A stretch of DNA of 64,000 bases from Acorus gramineus (Eukaryota; Streptophyta; Magnoliopsida; Acorales; Acoraceae): assembly GCA_030737835.1 (NCBI GenBank), contig CM060855.1, positions 8,967,434-9,031,433 of the forward strand, given 5' to 3'. Of the stretch, positions 12,660 through 24,292 are shown one piece after another. The notes beneath the pieces are model-generated. The model saw only the letters and a program-made list of their open reading frames with translations. It was not told where the DNA came from and searched no databases. How positions within the stretch are numbered: the first letter of the stretch is position 1; each line of letters starts with the position of its first letter. Position numbers and translations under genes: made by a program.

Positions 12660-12895
12660 AAAGGGCATCCTAGAAAGAAAATGATTAGAGGTGGAAAAGA
12701 TATAGCTAAACAAAATAAATCATGTGGTCTGTGTAAGCATATTGGTCATAATATCACCACATGCCCGGAGAGAGAAGATGACATTCCATCAAATAGTGTT
12801 CAAAAAATGAAGAAAGAGGTTACAAAAGATTTAGGAAAGAAAATGACTTCAATGGAATTGGGTCTGAGTCCAATTTTTTCAATGAAATACAGATG
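12660..12895 (+). pseudogene. C-terminal zinc-knuckle fragment of a FAR1/MULE-type transposase
   Basis: The open frame reads SKPKGHPRKK ... KSCGLCKHIGHNITTCPE. The spacing C-x2-C-x4-H-x4-C is an intact CCHC zinc knuckle preceded by a basic linker. This is the layout at the C-terminus of FAR1/FHY3-related proteins and their Mutator-like transposase relatives. Upstream transposase and SWIM domains are absent, so this is a 3' remnant. An in-frame ATG lies at 12681 but is probably not a real start. Its position just inside the left TIR supports transposon origin. Confidence 0.5.
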
Positions 12896-13019
12896 AAATA
12901 ATTTTATATTTTTGGTATGTCTATCTTTCTCTACTGTAAGCGTTGTAATCTCTTGTTACTTGTAGGAGACCAAATTTGTCACAAAACGGAATAAGAAATA
13001 AGATTATATAATTATAAAA

Positions 13020-13685
13020 GTTAAGCGTGGATACGTCGATTATGATGACAAGTGATCTAGGATGAGAAAGTCCAAGGGTCCAAATTACCCAACGGGTTAA
13101 AACAGACTCATCTTCCTTACCAGGTCGGGCAAAGAATATTGTCCGACTAGGTCAAGTCGGACTTTCACACAGGTAGGATGTTGAAATCCCTGGCTGACCA
13201 AGAACGGACATGTTATATTGCTCAACCAAGGCAAGGTGGCCGGATACAAAAGGTCCAACTTGAAGTATGAACTGTCCAAACCATAATACCCGAGCTGAAA
13301 TACAGGTCGGCTATACGTCTACCTATGAGAAATAACGGTTAACCAAGGGAATATTCACTGACATAGGAAAAGAGACTAGATATCAGAAAATCAGTTGCAT
13401 AATGGAAATCCCTAGGAAACACGTGCAATTAAGAATTCTATAGTCTTCTTCCTCTTATCATGGAGAAGTCACTGACTTGAGCGCCTGAGGGGTGTTAGCC
13501 GGCACCACACTGATGTAAGTTTCAGGTGTTTAAAGGCCGGAGAAGAAGGAGGAGGGTGAGCAGACGGAGCTTGCCTCGGATCGTTGTGAAGAGGAGTCAG
13601 CGTCAACATCATCCCGGTCCAACTTTACAAGCCCAAATCCACGTCGATCCGGCCCAAGAGTGAAGGACCTTATTTCATCCACCAC
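13020..13685. mobile_element. LTR-like retrotransposon remnant inside the MULE-like element
   Basis: This block is less AT-rich than its surroundings. It contains 'cactgacttgagcgcctgag' followed by 'ggtgttagccggcacc', which resembles a conserved stretch of many plant Ty3/gypsy-type LTRs. No internal coding region is seen, so a solo LTR or decayed remnant is likely. It is an old fossil. The ends are approximate and no target duplication was found. Confidence 0.4.
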
Positions 13686-14017
13686 ATTATTCAAACATAA
13701 TATATAAAAAAATTGACTTTATAAAAAAAAATATTGTTCAATTGTTTGGTATACATACATTTTTTTTTACATAAATATGACATTTTTTCCGAAAATATCT
13801 TATTTATGCTGGTAACATGTTTTATTTTTAAACATTGTGTAAGGGAGGGAAAAATTGGGTGAAGAAAATGTGGTGAATTTATTAGGGGTGTTGTTGGTAT
13901 TTTAAAAAAAACTTTCATTTTTGTTAACCATATCATAATTAATTTGTTGGGTTGTCTAAAAAGTGAGCGATTAATAAAGGTTAACCAGTGCCCTGAGGGC
14001 ACTCGTTAACAAAACCC

Positions 14018-14690
14018 ATTAACTAAACATTATAGCATTTGACAAACATCTTTTTAATTTACATAAATAAGACCATCTCTAAAAATATAATACATTTCCT
14101 AAATGTTTACATCTTTTACAACTATTTGTTATATTTACATAACTGTTTTACATTTTATGCAATGTTTAAACAATGTAAAAACAGATCATCTCTTCAATAG
14201 TCAATTACATTTTATGAAAAAATATCAAACACCTTTTTTTTGTGAGTTACATTTAACAAATATTACATGAACTATTTGATTCATTTTCATAAAAACTGTT
14301 ACATTTACAGAAATATAACATAACAATTACATTTACTTAAATGTTTTGCATTCTATGCAATTTACTTGTAGTTAACTGCTACATTTATGGATGTAACAAA
14401 TATAAATCAATACACAAATACGGTTGATTATTACATTTACAAATATAACAAAAATAACACAGATTTAAAAAATGACTACTTACATTGTCAATAATGTAAC
14501 AGTAACATCATACAAATTATTCATATATAAAATATAACAGTATCGAGTATTATATTTAAGATATTGGGACAAAAACAATTAAACTATGAAAAATGACATT
14601 CAATACATAAAAAAAAATTGCGTTTAAACTTAAAACAATAAGCAAAACATAACTCAATTACGAATCTAATAATGTCAAACCTGATTCGAG
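14018..14690. repeat. Degenerate 'ttacattta' repeat tract
   Basis: From about 14040 to 14560 words such as 'ttacatttac' and 'aaatgtttac' recur every 15-50 bp on both strands without strict periodicity. No gene is visible. It could be the decayed interior of a transposon. Confidence 0.4.
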
Positions 14691-14731
14691 AGACATTTAG
14701 GTGACATCCAAATCGAAGAAAAAGGGTTGTT

Positions 14732-14830
14732 CTAGGCGTCGTTGGCTTGAATCCGGGACTGGAGGCAGTGCTTGAGGAGGAACTTGAAGAAGATGCTGTA
14801 GCACTTCACTATCACGCTCGGCATCTCCAA
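14732..14830 (-). pseudogene. N-terminal fragment of a CXE11/CXE16-type carboxylesterase gene
   Basis: From the ATG at 14824 the minus strand encodes MPSVIVKCYSIFFKFLLKHC followed by LQSRIQANDA and a stop at 14732. From memory, plant carboxylesterases of the CXE11/CXE16 group begin almost the same way (MPSVAVKLYSVFFKFLLKH...LQ). Only the first 20-25 codons match. The oxyanion HGG motif and catalytic serine are absent, so this is a fragment, possibly captured by a transposon. It sits between the MULE-like element and the 540-bp MITE. A 30-bp phrase is repeated directly upstream (14915 and 14974, spacing 59). Confidence 0.5.
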
Positions 14831-15054
14831 TTTCACATCTCTCTCTTGATTTTTATTAGGATTTGTTGTTGACGAATGAGAGAGAAAGAGAGTTTTTGGA
14901 TTTGAAACAGGGATTGATTTTGACTTTGAATGAAGGTTAAATCTCAAGAGGAGAAAGGATATAATATCCTTAGGATTTTGACTTTGAATGAAGGTTGAAT
15001 CTCATGATTCTTGGAATAAATCTTGAGGTGGTTATTAAGTAAATGATATAATAG

Positions 15055-15594
15055 CATTAACCCCCCGTATGGGGTGTGACATTAGGTTATTCGCTCCTGA
15101 TAGCTATACTGGGATAGATAACAATCCAGGCTGAATAAGCAACTTTTTGTTTGGTTGTCTTTTTTGTTATTCTCATTGGGAAACGTAAAAATGACTTTTT
15201 TGTTGTTTGGTTCACCTTGGATAAAGTGATGATAAATGGTTGATAAGGGATGAATAAGAGTTTATGATTTTTTAAATGACAATTATACCCTCTGGGAATA
15301 TTGTGACATATATATGATTGATTTGATAGATGTGACAGTTTTTGGAATCTGTGTGAGTCTGTTAGGTGAGATAAATTTTTTAAAATGACAGAGAATGGTA
15401 TTTTTATCCATTGGCATAGATAAGCCTTGATAAACAATTCCACTATTTCCTTAGAATAGTTATCAGGCTTTATCCTAGCTTATCCAAACATAACTATCGG
15501 GGTTTATTCTATCAAAACAAACAACTTTTTTTAGTTATTCTCATCTATTCTTCATTATTCTTGCCTTATGTTCCACGCCATACGGGGGGTGAGG
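15055..15594. mobile_element. 540-bp hAT-type MITE with 8-bp TSD
   Basis: TIRs: the left end has 'accccccgtatggggtg' and the reverse-complemented right end has 'accccccgtatggcgtgga'. Perfect 8-bp direct repeats TATAATAG flank it at 15047-15054 and 15595-15602. The interior is AT-rich with mirrored 'tttggttgtc' and 'gttattctca' type words. It has no transposase and is non-autonomous. Confidence 0.75.
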
Positions 15595-15602
15595 TATAAT
15601 AG

Positions 15603-15997
15603 ACAATGTACACTTGCCACATCATAGGGCCTAGTTTGGGGCTTGTGAAGTTGGGGCCTGGGAATCATTATTGATATGCAAAAAACTCATTTTTAGGTAT
15701 GACATTCTCTTTTATTTGTAATTTGATAATAATTATTAAAAATTTTATTATATTATTTATGCATATATAACATGATATATTACATTGCATATAAATAAGT
15801 TTAAAAAATTGAGGGTGTTTGTTAGGGTAGTTTTTTAAAATATTTTTTTATTTACACTCACATAATACGTGGATGAAGACTAGTATATACTATGAGAAAA
15901 AGTATATTATTTGTTATATAGGATATATTTTTTGAAATATTCATTAACGGGTATATTTTTGCTATTTCAATCATGATAAATAGTAAGGCCCGAGTAA
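15603..15997. other. Short AT-rich spacer, no gene seen
   Basis: AT-rich spacer between two transposons; TAA at 15995-15997 is the left target duplication of the next element. Confidence 0.5.
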
Positions 15998-18554
15998 GGT
16001 GCTGTTTGGCAGCAGCGGAATGCGGATTTTAAGTACTGATTAATAAGTGCAGAAAGATGTTATGCTGATAATCTTTAAGGAGTTCAGAAAAAAAAGTGTT
16101 TGGTTCAATGGAAAATATTATGCAGTTATTTAGATAAGTGTGTTTGGTTGACCACTTAATATATGTGCTTATTAGGAGGGTATTTCGGTCCATTTTATAA
16201 GTGCTGAATGTTATTTTGATGTTTGGTTAAAACAATAAATTTTGTTTATAAATTTAAATTTGCTATGAAAACCAATCCAGGATTGTCGACGCTCTTAGCA
16301 AAAAAAATACACAAAATAAATAATAAAAAAAACAAAACAAAAAACAAATTCACAACACAAACAACTCCAAAATCTATGCATATGCCAAACACAAAACACA
16401 AATCCAAAATTATCAATTCCAACCTGTTCAGTGATGTTTATTATCATTATCATTATTAATACAAAAATCAAACAATTCACAAACAATTTGAGAGTTTGAG
16501 AGCTACATATCATGTCATTATACAATACATAGAGCTTGTAAATATTACAACATTCCCAATTAAAAAAACAACTCCACGGGGCCTGAACATGTGGTTCTAT
16601 TGAGAAGCCCTAATTAATATCCTGTATAGGCAAAAGGAACAAGCAAACATCAGTAGCAACAACAGATTAACATAGGCCTTTAATGGTCTATAATAAAGAT
16701 AAACATGACATGATGATAAGCATTCACTCATAACTATTTATAGTACGCTACATTTTACTCCGTTTCATAATTTTCACCCGGATGACGCATACACAGACAT
16801 GGTATGATCAAGATATGTGAAGATGCCAAATGTTGATAAATAGGACAGGATGACAGGGATAGTTAAAACATGAAATGTAATAGATTTTCAAGTGCTAGTT
16901 TCAGTACACACAACCAACAGTGCTGCTCTGATATTGTATTTGAATTTTTACAACTCTAGTAAGGTTGAGTTAAATCGAAATGTATAATACAATCTACACT
17001 ACTGTTCAGATCTGAAGTCCAGGATTCTTAATTTAAAAGTAGAGCAAGTTAACATTATTGCAAATAAGTGTGTAGATTATTGTTTTTTCCATTAAATACA
17101 TCAACCACTAATGCTCTATGTAGAACAATGAAATATTTTCGTGGATTAGTCTACACGTGAAAAACAAATATTTTGTGTTAAATGTGTCGAGAACTCTGAT
17201 AATTATAAATTTCCATCTATCTGTGGAGATTGCAAAGAAGAAATTGGAGTACAAAAATTTTCAAATGCCATTGTTGAATAGTAGGGAGAGCAAAAAAATG
17301 AACTACATCACTTGTAATCTGAAGAATGTTGCATAAACTACTGAAAATATGCACCCATTAACTCGGTTTCTTAGAGAAGAAGAGTCCACATAGACAAGAA
17401 AGAGCCTAATATATTAGTTGGTCCGACATAGGAATTAATTATAACATGATTTGAAGATTTCAACACTCCGAAACATGGGGTATCCTTAATATGTTACAAT
17501 CCTAAACATGGGGAAACCCTAAACAGTTTATTACTTTCCACATTCCAAGGGAGTCGATCATAGTTAGCACATGAAAAGGTAGTCGAACAAAATGATAAGT
17601 GCAAAATGAAACAGGAAGTAGATATTGCAATAATTGTGGCACTACTATTTCTGATTTCTTGGTGGTCTTCTTATTCCCATTGTACATGTCAATCTCTAAC
17701 CCTCTTTTTTCCATATTTGTTAAATTGTTAAATTGAACGACTCAAAACACCCTACTTTCCAGCCCTCACAGCATAGACACCACAACAAATTAAAACCTCT
17801 TTCATCATTTGATTTTAGGTTTCACTGCACAACATTCGATTATTCATTAGAGAACTCGCGTTATAAATTGTATTGAATCTTTGGTGTGGAATCTTGAACT
17901 TTGTTTAATAGTTGTCCACATGTTGATAAGAAAATAGTGTTACATCAGAATAAAATAATGTGGTGGATTTTTTTGCTGTTGTTAATAGATCCCTTCTGAG
18001 TTTGTTCAGGAAAGCACACGCCATTCAACTAACACTACACATTCTACAGTGGTTTCATACCAGTTTCTGAGTGGATGTGTCTGATTTTCTTGAATGATTA
18101 ACTTTTGTCACACTTAATCAGTATGCTTAGGAGCAATTAAAGCCAGTTAATAATGTTTAGGAGCTTTTAGTCAGTTAATTTTTGTAATGCCAGTTAAATA
18201 GTTAATCAGTGAAGCTCAATGAATAATTCAATGAGGCCCCTCTAACCATATACTTGAAGCCAAAGATTTGTTTATGGAACTCAGTTCTGTTTTGGATATG
18301 GATTATGAAACGTTTAGTGGGGAATAAAAATAATTAGATGAAGCAAAGTGTTGCATTATAGACTAGATAATATAAAAGAAAAATACCCACATGGTAACAC
18401 ATCAGTTAAACTGGAATGAAACAGAGAGAACAGTTCTAATGCAATTTATAATAATTCTGATGTGAATTTCGATGTCATACTACTGATTTTAAGTAGATCA
18501 AATGGATCTCGTGAACACCTGTTTCACTCAGAACCAGACCCTCTAAAAATCATC

Positions 18555-18660
18555 CATACCCAAAAACATATGTCAATCTAGGGTTTAGATTTGGATAAAA
18601 TTTTACGCATACCCAAAAACATATGTCAATCTAGGGTTTAGATTTGGATAAAATTTTACC
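18555..18660. repeat. 53-bp direct tandem duplication
   Basis: The unit beginning 'catacccaaaaacatatgtc' occurs at 18555 and again at 18608, nearly identical. Each copy contains 'ctagggttta', a telo-box-like word. It lies inside the Harbinger-like element. Confidence 0.9.
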
Positions 18661-18678
18661 TCGGAAGGGTTAATGGTT

Positions 18679-18950
18679 CTATGGGTATGGCCGCGGCGAC
18701 GGGTGGTTCAGACGGCAAGCGACGAGGATGGATTGATGCGGCGTCGGACGGTGAAACAACTCGTTCTGCCATGGAGAAGCGAAGAGGAGAGATGATAGAG
18801 GTGTTGTGGTGGTCGATCTGCCGAAGAGAAAGGGTGTTGCGCGACGGAGGTTTGTCTTCTTCGCTCGCGGGGCAGAGAGACAGGTGAGAGAGATCTGGGA
18901 AATCTCGAAGAGAATGGGGGTGAGGAGAGAGAGAATGTCAAAAACTCTCC
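18679..18950 (-). other. GC-rich possible first exon inside the Harbinger-like element
   Basis: This block is much richer in GC than its surroundings, with several overlapping short frames on both strands. On the minus strand a TATA-like 'tatataaggagag' near 18955 precedes a CT-rich leader and an ATG at 18941 (77 codons, Ser/Arg-rich). The plus strand has an ATG at 18681 (68 codons). Neither product resembles a known family. A promoter with first exon is the best guess. Confidence 0.25.
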
Positions 18951-19196
18951 TTATATACCACTTGTAATTATTGATAAGTAGCGGGGGTAAAACCGTCATT
19001 TCAGGTCCCCATAAATTACGAGCGGAATAAAAAGTGACGGGGAACCGCTGAAATTTTTTGGGTAACTTTTACTGATTGAGGGAATGATTATGACTTAAGG
19101 GGGTGTCAACCAAACAACCAATTTAAAGAATAAGTGCTTATTTTCCTTTTTCAGCTAAATAAGTGCTGAAACGAGTGTCAACCAAACACCGCCTAA

Positions 19197-20349
19197 ATGT
19201 ACTTGATTATATATTTCATTTTTATTAAGTTATGTACTTAATTAAAGAGACTAAATAGCAGGACTCCCCGGACATTTTTATTATGTTTAACTAAATAAAG
19301 ATGTAATAATGTTCTCAGAAAAATCTAACCACCTTGTCAAATACATTTGCCATGAGATTTATATGAAAAAAATAAGAAAAGCATAATGACTATTTTCCGT
19401 TAATTATCAAAGTATTATATTAATCTTGCAAACATCACCATAAGAGTGGGATGATGTTTCATTTTTTTTTTTTTTTTTGCTTGTGCATGGTAGGAAACAT
19501 GGTTAATAAAATCTTACAATTAATTAAAATATATATTTCATATTTTATAAAAACATATATATTTAGGTATGTTATCTTTAAAAATGTTACATTCAGTCAT
19601 TTTTACAATAAAAACGTAGACTATATATGTTTTTATTTTTAAAAAATAGTAAAGATCATTTCATGAGCTATATGTGTTGATAAAAAATATATATCGTTCA
19701 ATTTCAAATTAATGAATCTAGTTTTAGTAAGTATAAGAAAAATTTTAATGAGATATATACATCGTCTGACAATATATATGCTTTCATGAATTTTTAATGA
19801 GATATATAAAACTGTAAAAATGAACTAGTGCAACAATGCCCTAAATCAATTACCCATCATCTACCAGATGGGCCCAAACTTCACTCATAGCCCATGGACC
19901 AAAGTAGGCCCAAAGACTATTAATAAATCCACAAAAAGGCCTTGAATGATAAATCAAAGCCAGAGGATCAAAATTCTTGTTTTTTACAAACCACTATAAT
20001 AAACAGCTATAACTTCCACATTCAATCTCTATTATTCTCTAATCCACAGAGCCGATTTCACAATCATATGAAATAAGACTCGCATATGTATGATTAATCT
20101 TTCTATATCATCTTTAACATAGGCTACTAAGATGGTTTAAAATAGCAAAAACCATAAATCAATGTTTCACCAATGAGTGTCTCCGCCAGCTTCGAATGGT
20201 AAGATGATTCCAGATACAATTTTGATAAATCTAATATTTGAAGATGAATAAGTTTAATTGTCAAGGTTTTGGGGTGTTTCAAGAAAAGATAAATTAAGTT
20301 GGGAAAAACCATTACTCTAATCAAAGCAAGGGTTACATTATATTACACA
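19197..20349. other. Intergenic, no gene seen
   Basis: Very AT-rich. The words at 19650-19810 ('gagatatata', repeated) suggest a decayed MITE. No coding region was recognised. Confidence 0.45.
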
Positions 20350-20351
20350 TT

Positions 20352-20536
20352 TAGGCAGCGTTTGATAGTGAGATTGTAAAATTGATTTTCTGCAAATGTT
20401 AAGTTTAAAATTGATTTTGCATAGCTTTTAGAAATCACAGTTTTTATGCATTATTTATCTAAAATCTGTCTGCAAAAAACTGCTACAGTAAAACTATTTG
20501 AAAAAATTGTCCAATCGTGTAACCAAATGCTACCTA
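20352..20536. mobile_element. Small MITE, about 185 bp
   Basis: The left end is 'aggcagcgtttgat' and the reverse-complemented right end is 'aggtagcatttggt'. Similar words near 33908 ('aaggtagcgtttgatt') suggest another partial copy there. It is non-coding. The flanks are TTA and TAA, so the target duplication is not clean. Confidence 0.45.
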
Positions 20537-23500
20537 AGAATAAGTATATACAAAATGTAGTATTTCAAAAAAAAAATTGAAAAATAATTAACTTGTCACT
20601 AAAAACAATTTTTTAAAATAGCTTTTGAAAAAGCACATCTTTGTGAGATTTCTCAAAAACTATTTTTATACTTAAACGTTAAAAGCTGGGATTTGCGGAC
20701 ATTTGTAAATGAATTTGAATTAATTGTGAATTTTATAAAAGTAAAATCTCTAAAAATTGTTCAATCCCGCTTCCAAGAAACATATGAAAAAAAAATGTAA
20801 TGTCCTCCCAAATTGAAATAGTCCATCCCTCTCATTGGAACCAATAGAAAGAAGGGAAAACAGAAGGCCAACATGTCTCAGGGAAGCATTGGAATTCATG
20901 GAATCATGTGCTCTTTGAACAGTGGTCAGGAATCATGTGCTCTTTGGCCTTGTGGTCCACCAAATCTCCTTCCTCCCCACCATATATCAACTTTAAAAAA
21001 AAAACCATCTAAAAGTCTCTGACTCTTTCATTCAATCTCCCGGGCCCCTATCCCTCTCATGTTAAACACTGGTAAAACCTCATGAAACAATTCATGGCAC
21101 AATGGGTCATATGTTATGGCACAAAATTTGCCATTCTATTTGTCTTATCATCTGATTTAACCTCGCTTAATTTGCTCTTCCAAAACAACTGACCATATAC
21201 AACAATTCCTCTTGCCATGAGAGCAACACGTGTCCATTTCAAAGATCTCACTTGATCCTTGACAATTCTCCAAATACATCCCACCTAGCCAAGAGACAAG
21301 GTCCCCTGATGAAAAAAATCCTTGTGTCTAAAGATTATTTATTAGATTCCGTCTCTCACTCACAAGTTCAACTAACCTCATCTAGCTAAATCAATGTCAA
21401 TTTTGAGGGCCCATATATATCTTTGCCACTTTATATGCTTTCATGTGCCACCTCCCCCAGCCCCCCCCCCCCATCTGTTTTTGGGTCCCCTCTTCTATGT
21501 TGCTCTAATTATTTTTCATGGGAGGTAATGTGGCCATAAGTTAAGCAAATCCCCTAATAGTTAAAGATCTAAGTACATTTCATAGTTCAGCACGAACTTT
21601 CTTTAATTTGGAGCTCATGATGGTTTTGGATCTTTGAAACTCATATCCTTCGGTTGTAATTAATTATCAACGTGAAAAATGCTTTAGATAGAGCTGAATT
21701 GCACTTATGATAAAAGATCCTCTGTGTTAAAGATCCAAAGAGTTGTCTCCCTATTGGGAAAATCAAGACGCCTTAGATGACAAAAATCTGTTTAACATAA
21801 GCACATATGTTTTACATGCATGAATATCAATTAAAACTAATAAAGATATTTCTATTAACAAATGATTTATTTACTATCTATATGTGTAGTGTTTTTTCAT
21901 TAGTCTATATAAAGATTTTATGCTTCTGTTCTTTTATTCCCTCTTCTCTTCTTCGAAATTGTATTTTGAAATCAGAAATGAACTCGTGGTAATAATATCT
22001 ACTTTTTTAATAATAATAATGGATTGCTGCATATCTACAATTTTATCGGCTTATCATGTTTGTTATTCCCTGAATTAATAATATATGAAACCAAATCAAA
22101 CTAACATGTTCAATACCAAACGTTTATCCTTCTATATATGTAAAGCCGTTTTGTAGCTAACTATTAGAGAACTTACTACACAGAAAATCGGTTTGGGTTT
22201 TGTTCATAAATTTCAAAATTTTCACCTAAGTGGGATGTTGGGATCTCACTTTCTTTGGTCACATGGGTCCTGTACATGTGCAATTTTAGTTTGAGTACCT
22301 TTTGACCCCCTCTGTTTGCCCTCTTTTCAATTCAGTGCATGTATATGTAACACATTGCATGTTTTGATTCTCATTTAATAAATATATATGTGACACATTA
22401 ACACCACCCCTAACTATTCCTCCTACCCTTCCAAGATTTGGATGAAGTGAGAGAGGGCGCAAGAGATCTTTGGAACATGGAAATCACTGTCAACAAAAGA
22501 GAAGGATCATGTTCTTAAGGGGGGACTGGAGCCTGTCCTTCCTTCAAGAAATTTTGACACTCAGATTTGGATTCAGAGTTAATTTTTCTTAAGTTTTTCT
22601 TAAATTTTTTTTTTTTTGTTCTTTCTTTTGTTTCTACGTAGCGACACGTGGATCGATTGCATGTCTTCTGTTTGGGCTTCTGTGGAAAAATCTATGGAAA
22701 ATATATTTTGATTAGGGTTTTGTCTAGTGTGGTCCATGCATGGCCACATGCATGCATGGTCCCTGTCGGCCCTACGCGGAAACTCTTAATCCAGTTCTTT
22801 GTTTGGTTGTTCTTTTTATTTTTGACCAGGTCGTAATCACTGAATAGTTATTCTGATCATGGGGAGGTGGTCAATGTCGTTGGATGACTGATGACTGTGG
22901 TTCAACTTAGTCAAACACAGTGTTCGTACATATGAGAAGAACAGGCACTGTGAATGATAGAGAGGGCCACTTTGAGTTTCTGAGATAGACCTTGCTGTTG
23001 TGTGATGGTTCAACCGATTATTGTTATTAGATAAATTATGCCATTTGGGGGGATTGGACCAGAAACATTATCAAGTCAAATGAAAACTATTTCGTATGTA
23101 AACCATTATCATATGTAGTAGTACAGATTCTCTCTAGATAAACTGCCATCTCATGAAACTTAGTGTTGATACACTCTATGTACTTGCTCGCAGCTGTCAC
23201 GATACTCATATAATGAACTCGTTTAATGTTATATAGACTCAAGTATATATCTTCATATATATATATATATTATAAAAAACTTAAAAAAATACGCATTTAA
23301 GTTATGTGAATGTATTGCATTTTTTTATAAAAGAATGTGTTTCATTAATTAAGTATATATACTTTAAAAAAAAATTCAAAACATATATATATCAGTTGTA
23401 AAACAGAGTTACAAACATGATTGACGAAACTTTTTCCAAAAAGTTAAGTGGGATCCCATGAAGACACAATGATATGAAGCATCGTGACATTTTAGTAGTT

Positions 23501-23695
23501 TTTTACAATTATTATCATGAGTCAGTTACCTAATCAGGTGATTACATAAAAAGATCATACTCTTACAGTCTTATATGTACGAAATGTCAAGAAGTAGTTA
23601 AATTATAGAATCGGTGGGAAAGAACCGATTCACAATGTTAGATAATCCAATAACAAGGATTCTGTTTGATTCACTGCAAACCCCCCACCCCACCC
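20537..23695. other. Gene-poor intergenic DNA
   Basis: No gene is recognised on either strand. Small features: an 18-bp phrase 'ggaatcatgtgctctttg' repeated at 20900 and 20929, a C-run near 21462, a T-run near 22600 and TA repeats near 23255. Short frames here are AT-driven. Confidence 0.5.
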
Positions 23696-23696
23696 A

Positions 23697-23724
<28 letters not shown>
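23697..23724. repeat. (AC)n microsatellite
   Basis: About 14 AC units following a C-rich stretch. Confidence 0.9.
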
Positions 23725-23728
<4 letters not shown>

Positions 23729-23834
23729 AAAAAGAAAAACAAAGTGTAGTTAATTCACAATTTTATTAAATTTAATTTCGAGGTAAGTTTTGTAATGGGC
23801 CATTCCTAGGCCCATTAGATGATCATATATAATG

Positions 23835-24292
23835 TTTTTACTTTGAGTGGCCGTTGCACACGATCTCACTTTCAACCCCGTTTGTAGTCTGCCAAACTTT
23901 CAATATAATTTTTATGAAAATTTTTCATATAAGTAAGTATTAATGAGAATCTCATCATAATGTGTTGGAATGGACGATACATGTTTATTAAAGGGTATTA
24001 TGAGAATTCTATTAATATTTTTTTTAATTAATAAAATATTTTTAATTCTTTGATGGACATGTATCATCTATCAATACATGTACTAGTGAGATTCTTATCA
24101 ATACTTGTTGATATGAAAAATTTTTAATACTACGTGAAATCAATTCATTTGAGTATATATATTTATTTTTTATGAAGGTATAGTATATGTTTTATTAAAT
24201 AAAGTATATATTTTTATAATAAAACAAAGTATATGACAGATTAAAAATGGGGTTGAAAGAGGAGTTAGATGTAACATTTTCCCTTTACTTTT
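23835..24292. mobile_element. MITE with a second inverted-repeat element inside (families B and C)
   Basis: Outer arms: 'ctcactttcaaccccgttt' on the left and, reverse-complemented, 'cctctttcaaccccattt' on the right. Inner arms at about 23925-24132: 'aatttttcatataagtaagt' and, reverse-complemented, 'aatttttcatatcaacaagt'. The inner part shares words with the MITE in the RRM gene at 37544-37752 ('ggaatgga.gatacatg' type). It is non-coding and nested. Confidence 0.5.

Larger units (their letters stand above)
12478..14017. mobile_element. MULE-like element with long TIRs, carrying a FAR1/MULE zinc-knuckle remnant
   Basis: The left arm (12478-12600) and right arm (13835-13967) are inverted copies. 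Left has 'agattaattatgatatgag' and 'aaaataccaacaacacttct'; the right, reverse-complemented, has 'aaattaattatgatatggtt' and 'aaaataccaacaacacccct'. The right terminus ends in 'gagggcactcgttaacaaaa', a motif I associate with plant MULE ends. The outermost left TIR is eroded. Between the arms lie a FAR1/MULE-type zinc-knuckle fragment and an LTR-like insertion. No complete transposase remains. Confidence 0.6.
15998..19193. mobile_element. PIF/Harbinger-like element, 3.2 kb, with TAA TSD
   Basis: The left end is GGTGCTGTTTGG and the right end, reverse-complemented, is GGCGGTGTTTGG, matching the GG(N)nTGTTTGG ends of PIF/Harbinger elements. The 3-bp target duplication TAA lies at 15995-15997 and 19194-19196. 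Subterminal words (tttggttgac, aagtgcttatt, aagtgctgaa) recur in both arms. Inside, a GC-rich block (18670-18950) lies downstream, on the minus strand, of a TATA-like word near 18955 and could be a promoter and first exon reading leftwards. No DDE transposase or Myb-like protein was recognised, so the element is either decayed or a non-autonomous carrier of other DNA. Confidence 0.6.

Noticed and set aside
13053-13684. Exact TG...CA borders and target duplication for the LTR-like block
   Set aside because: Several candidate borders were tried; none gave matching flanks.
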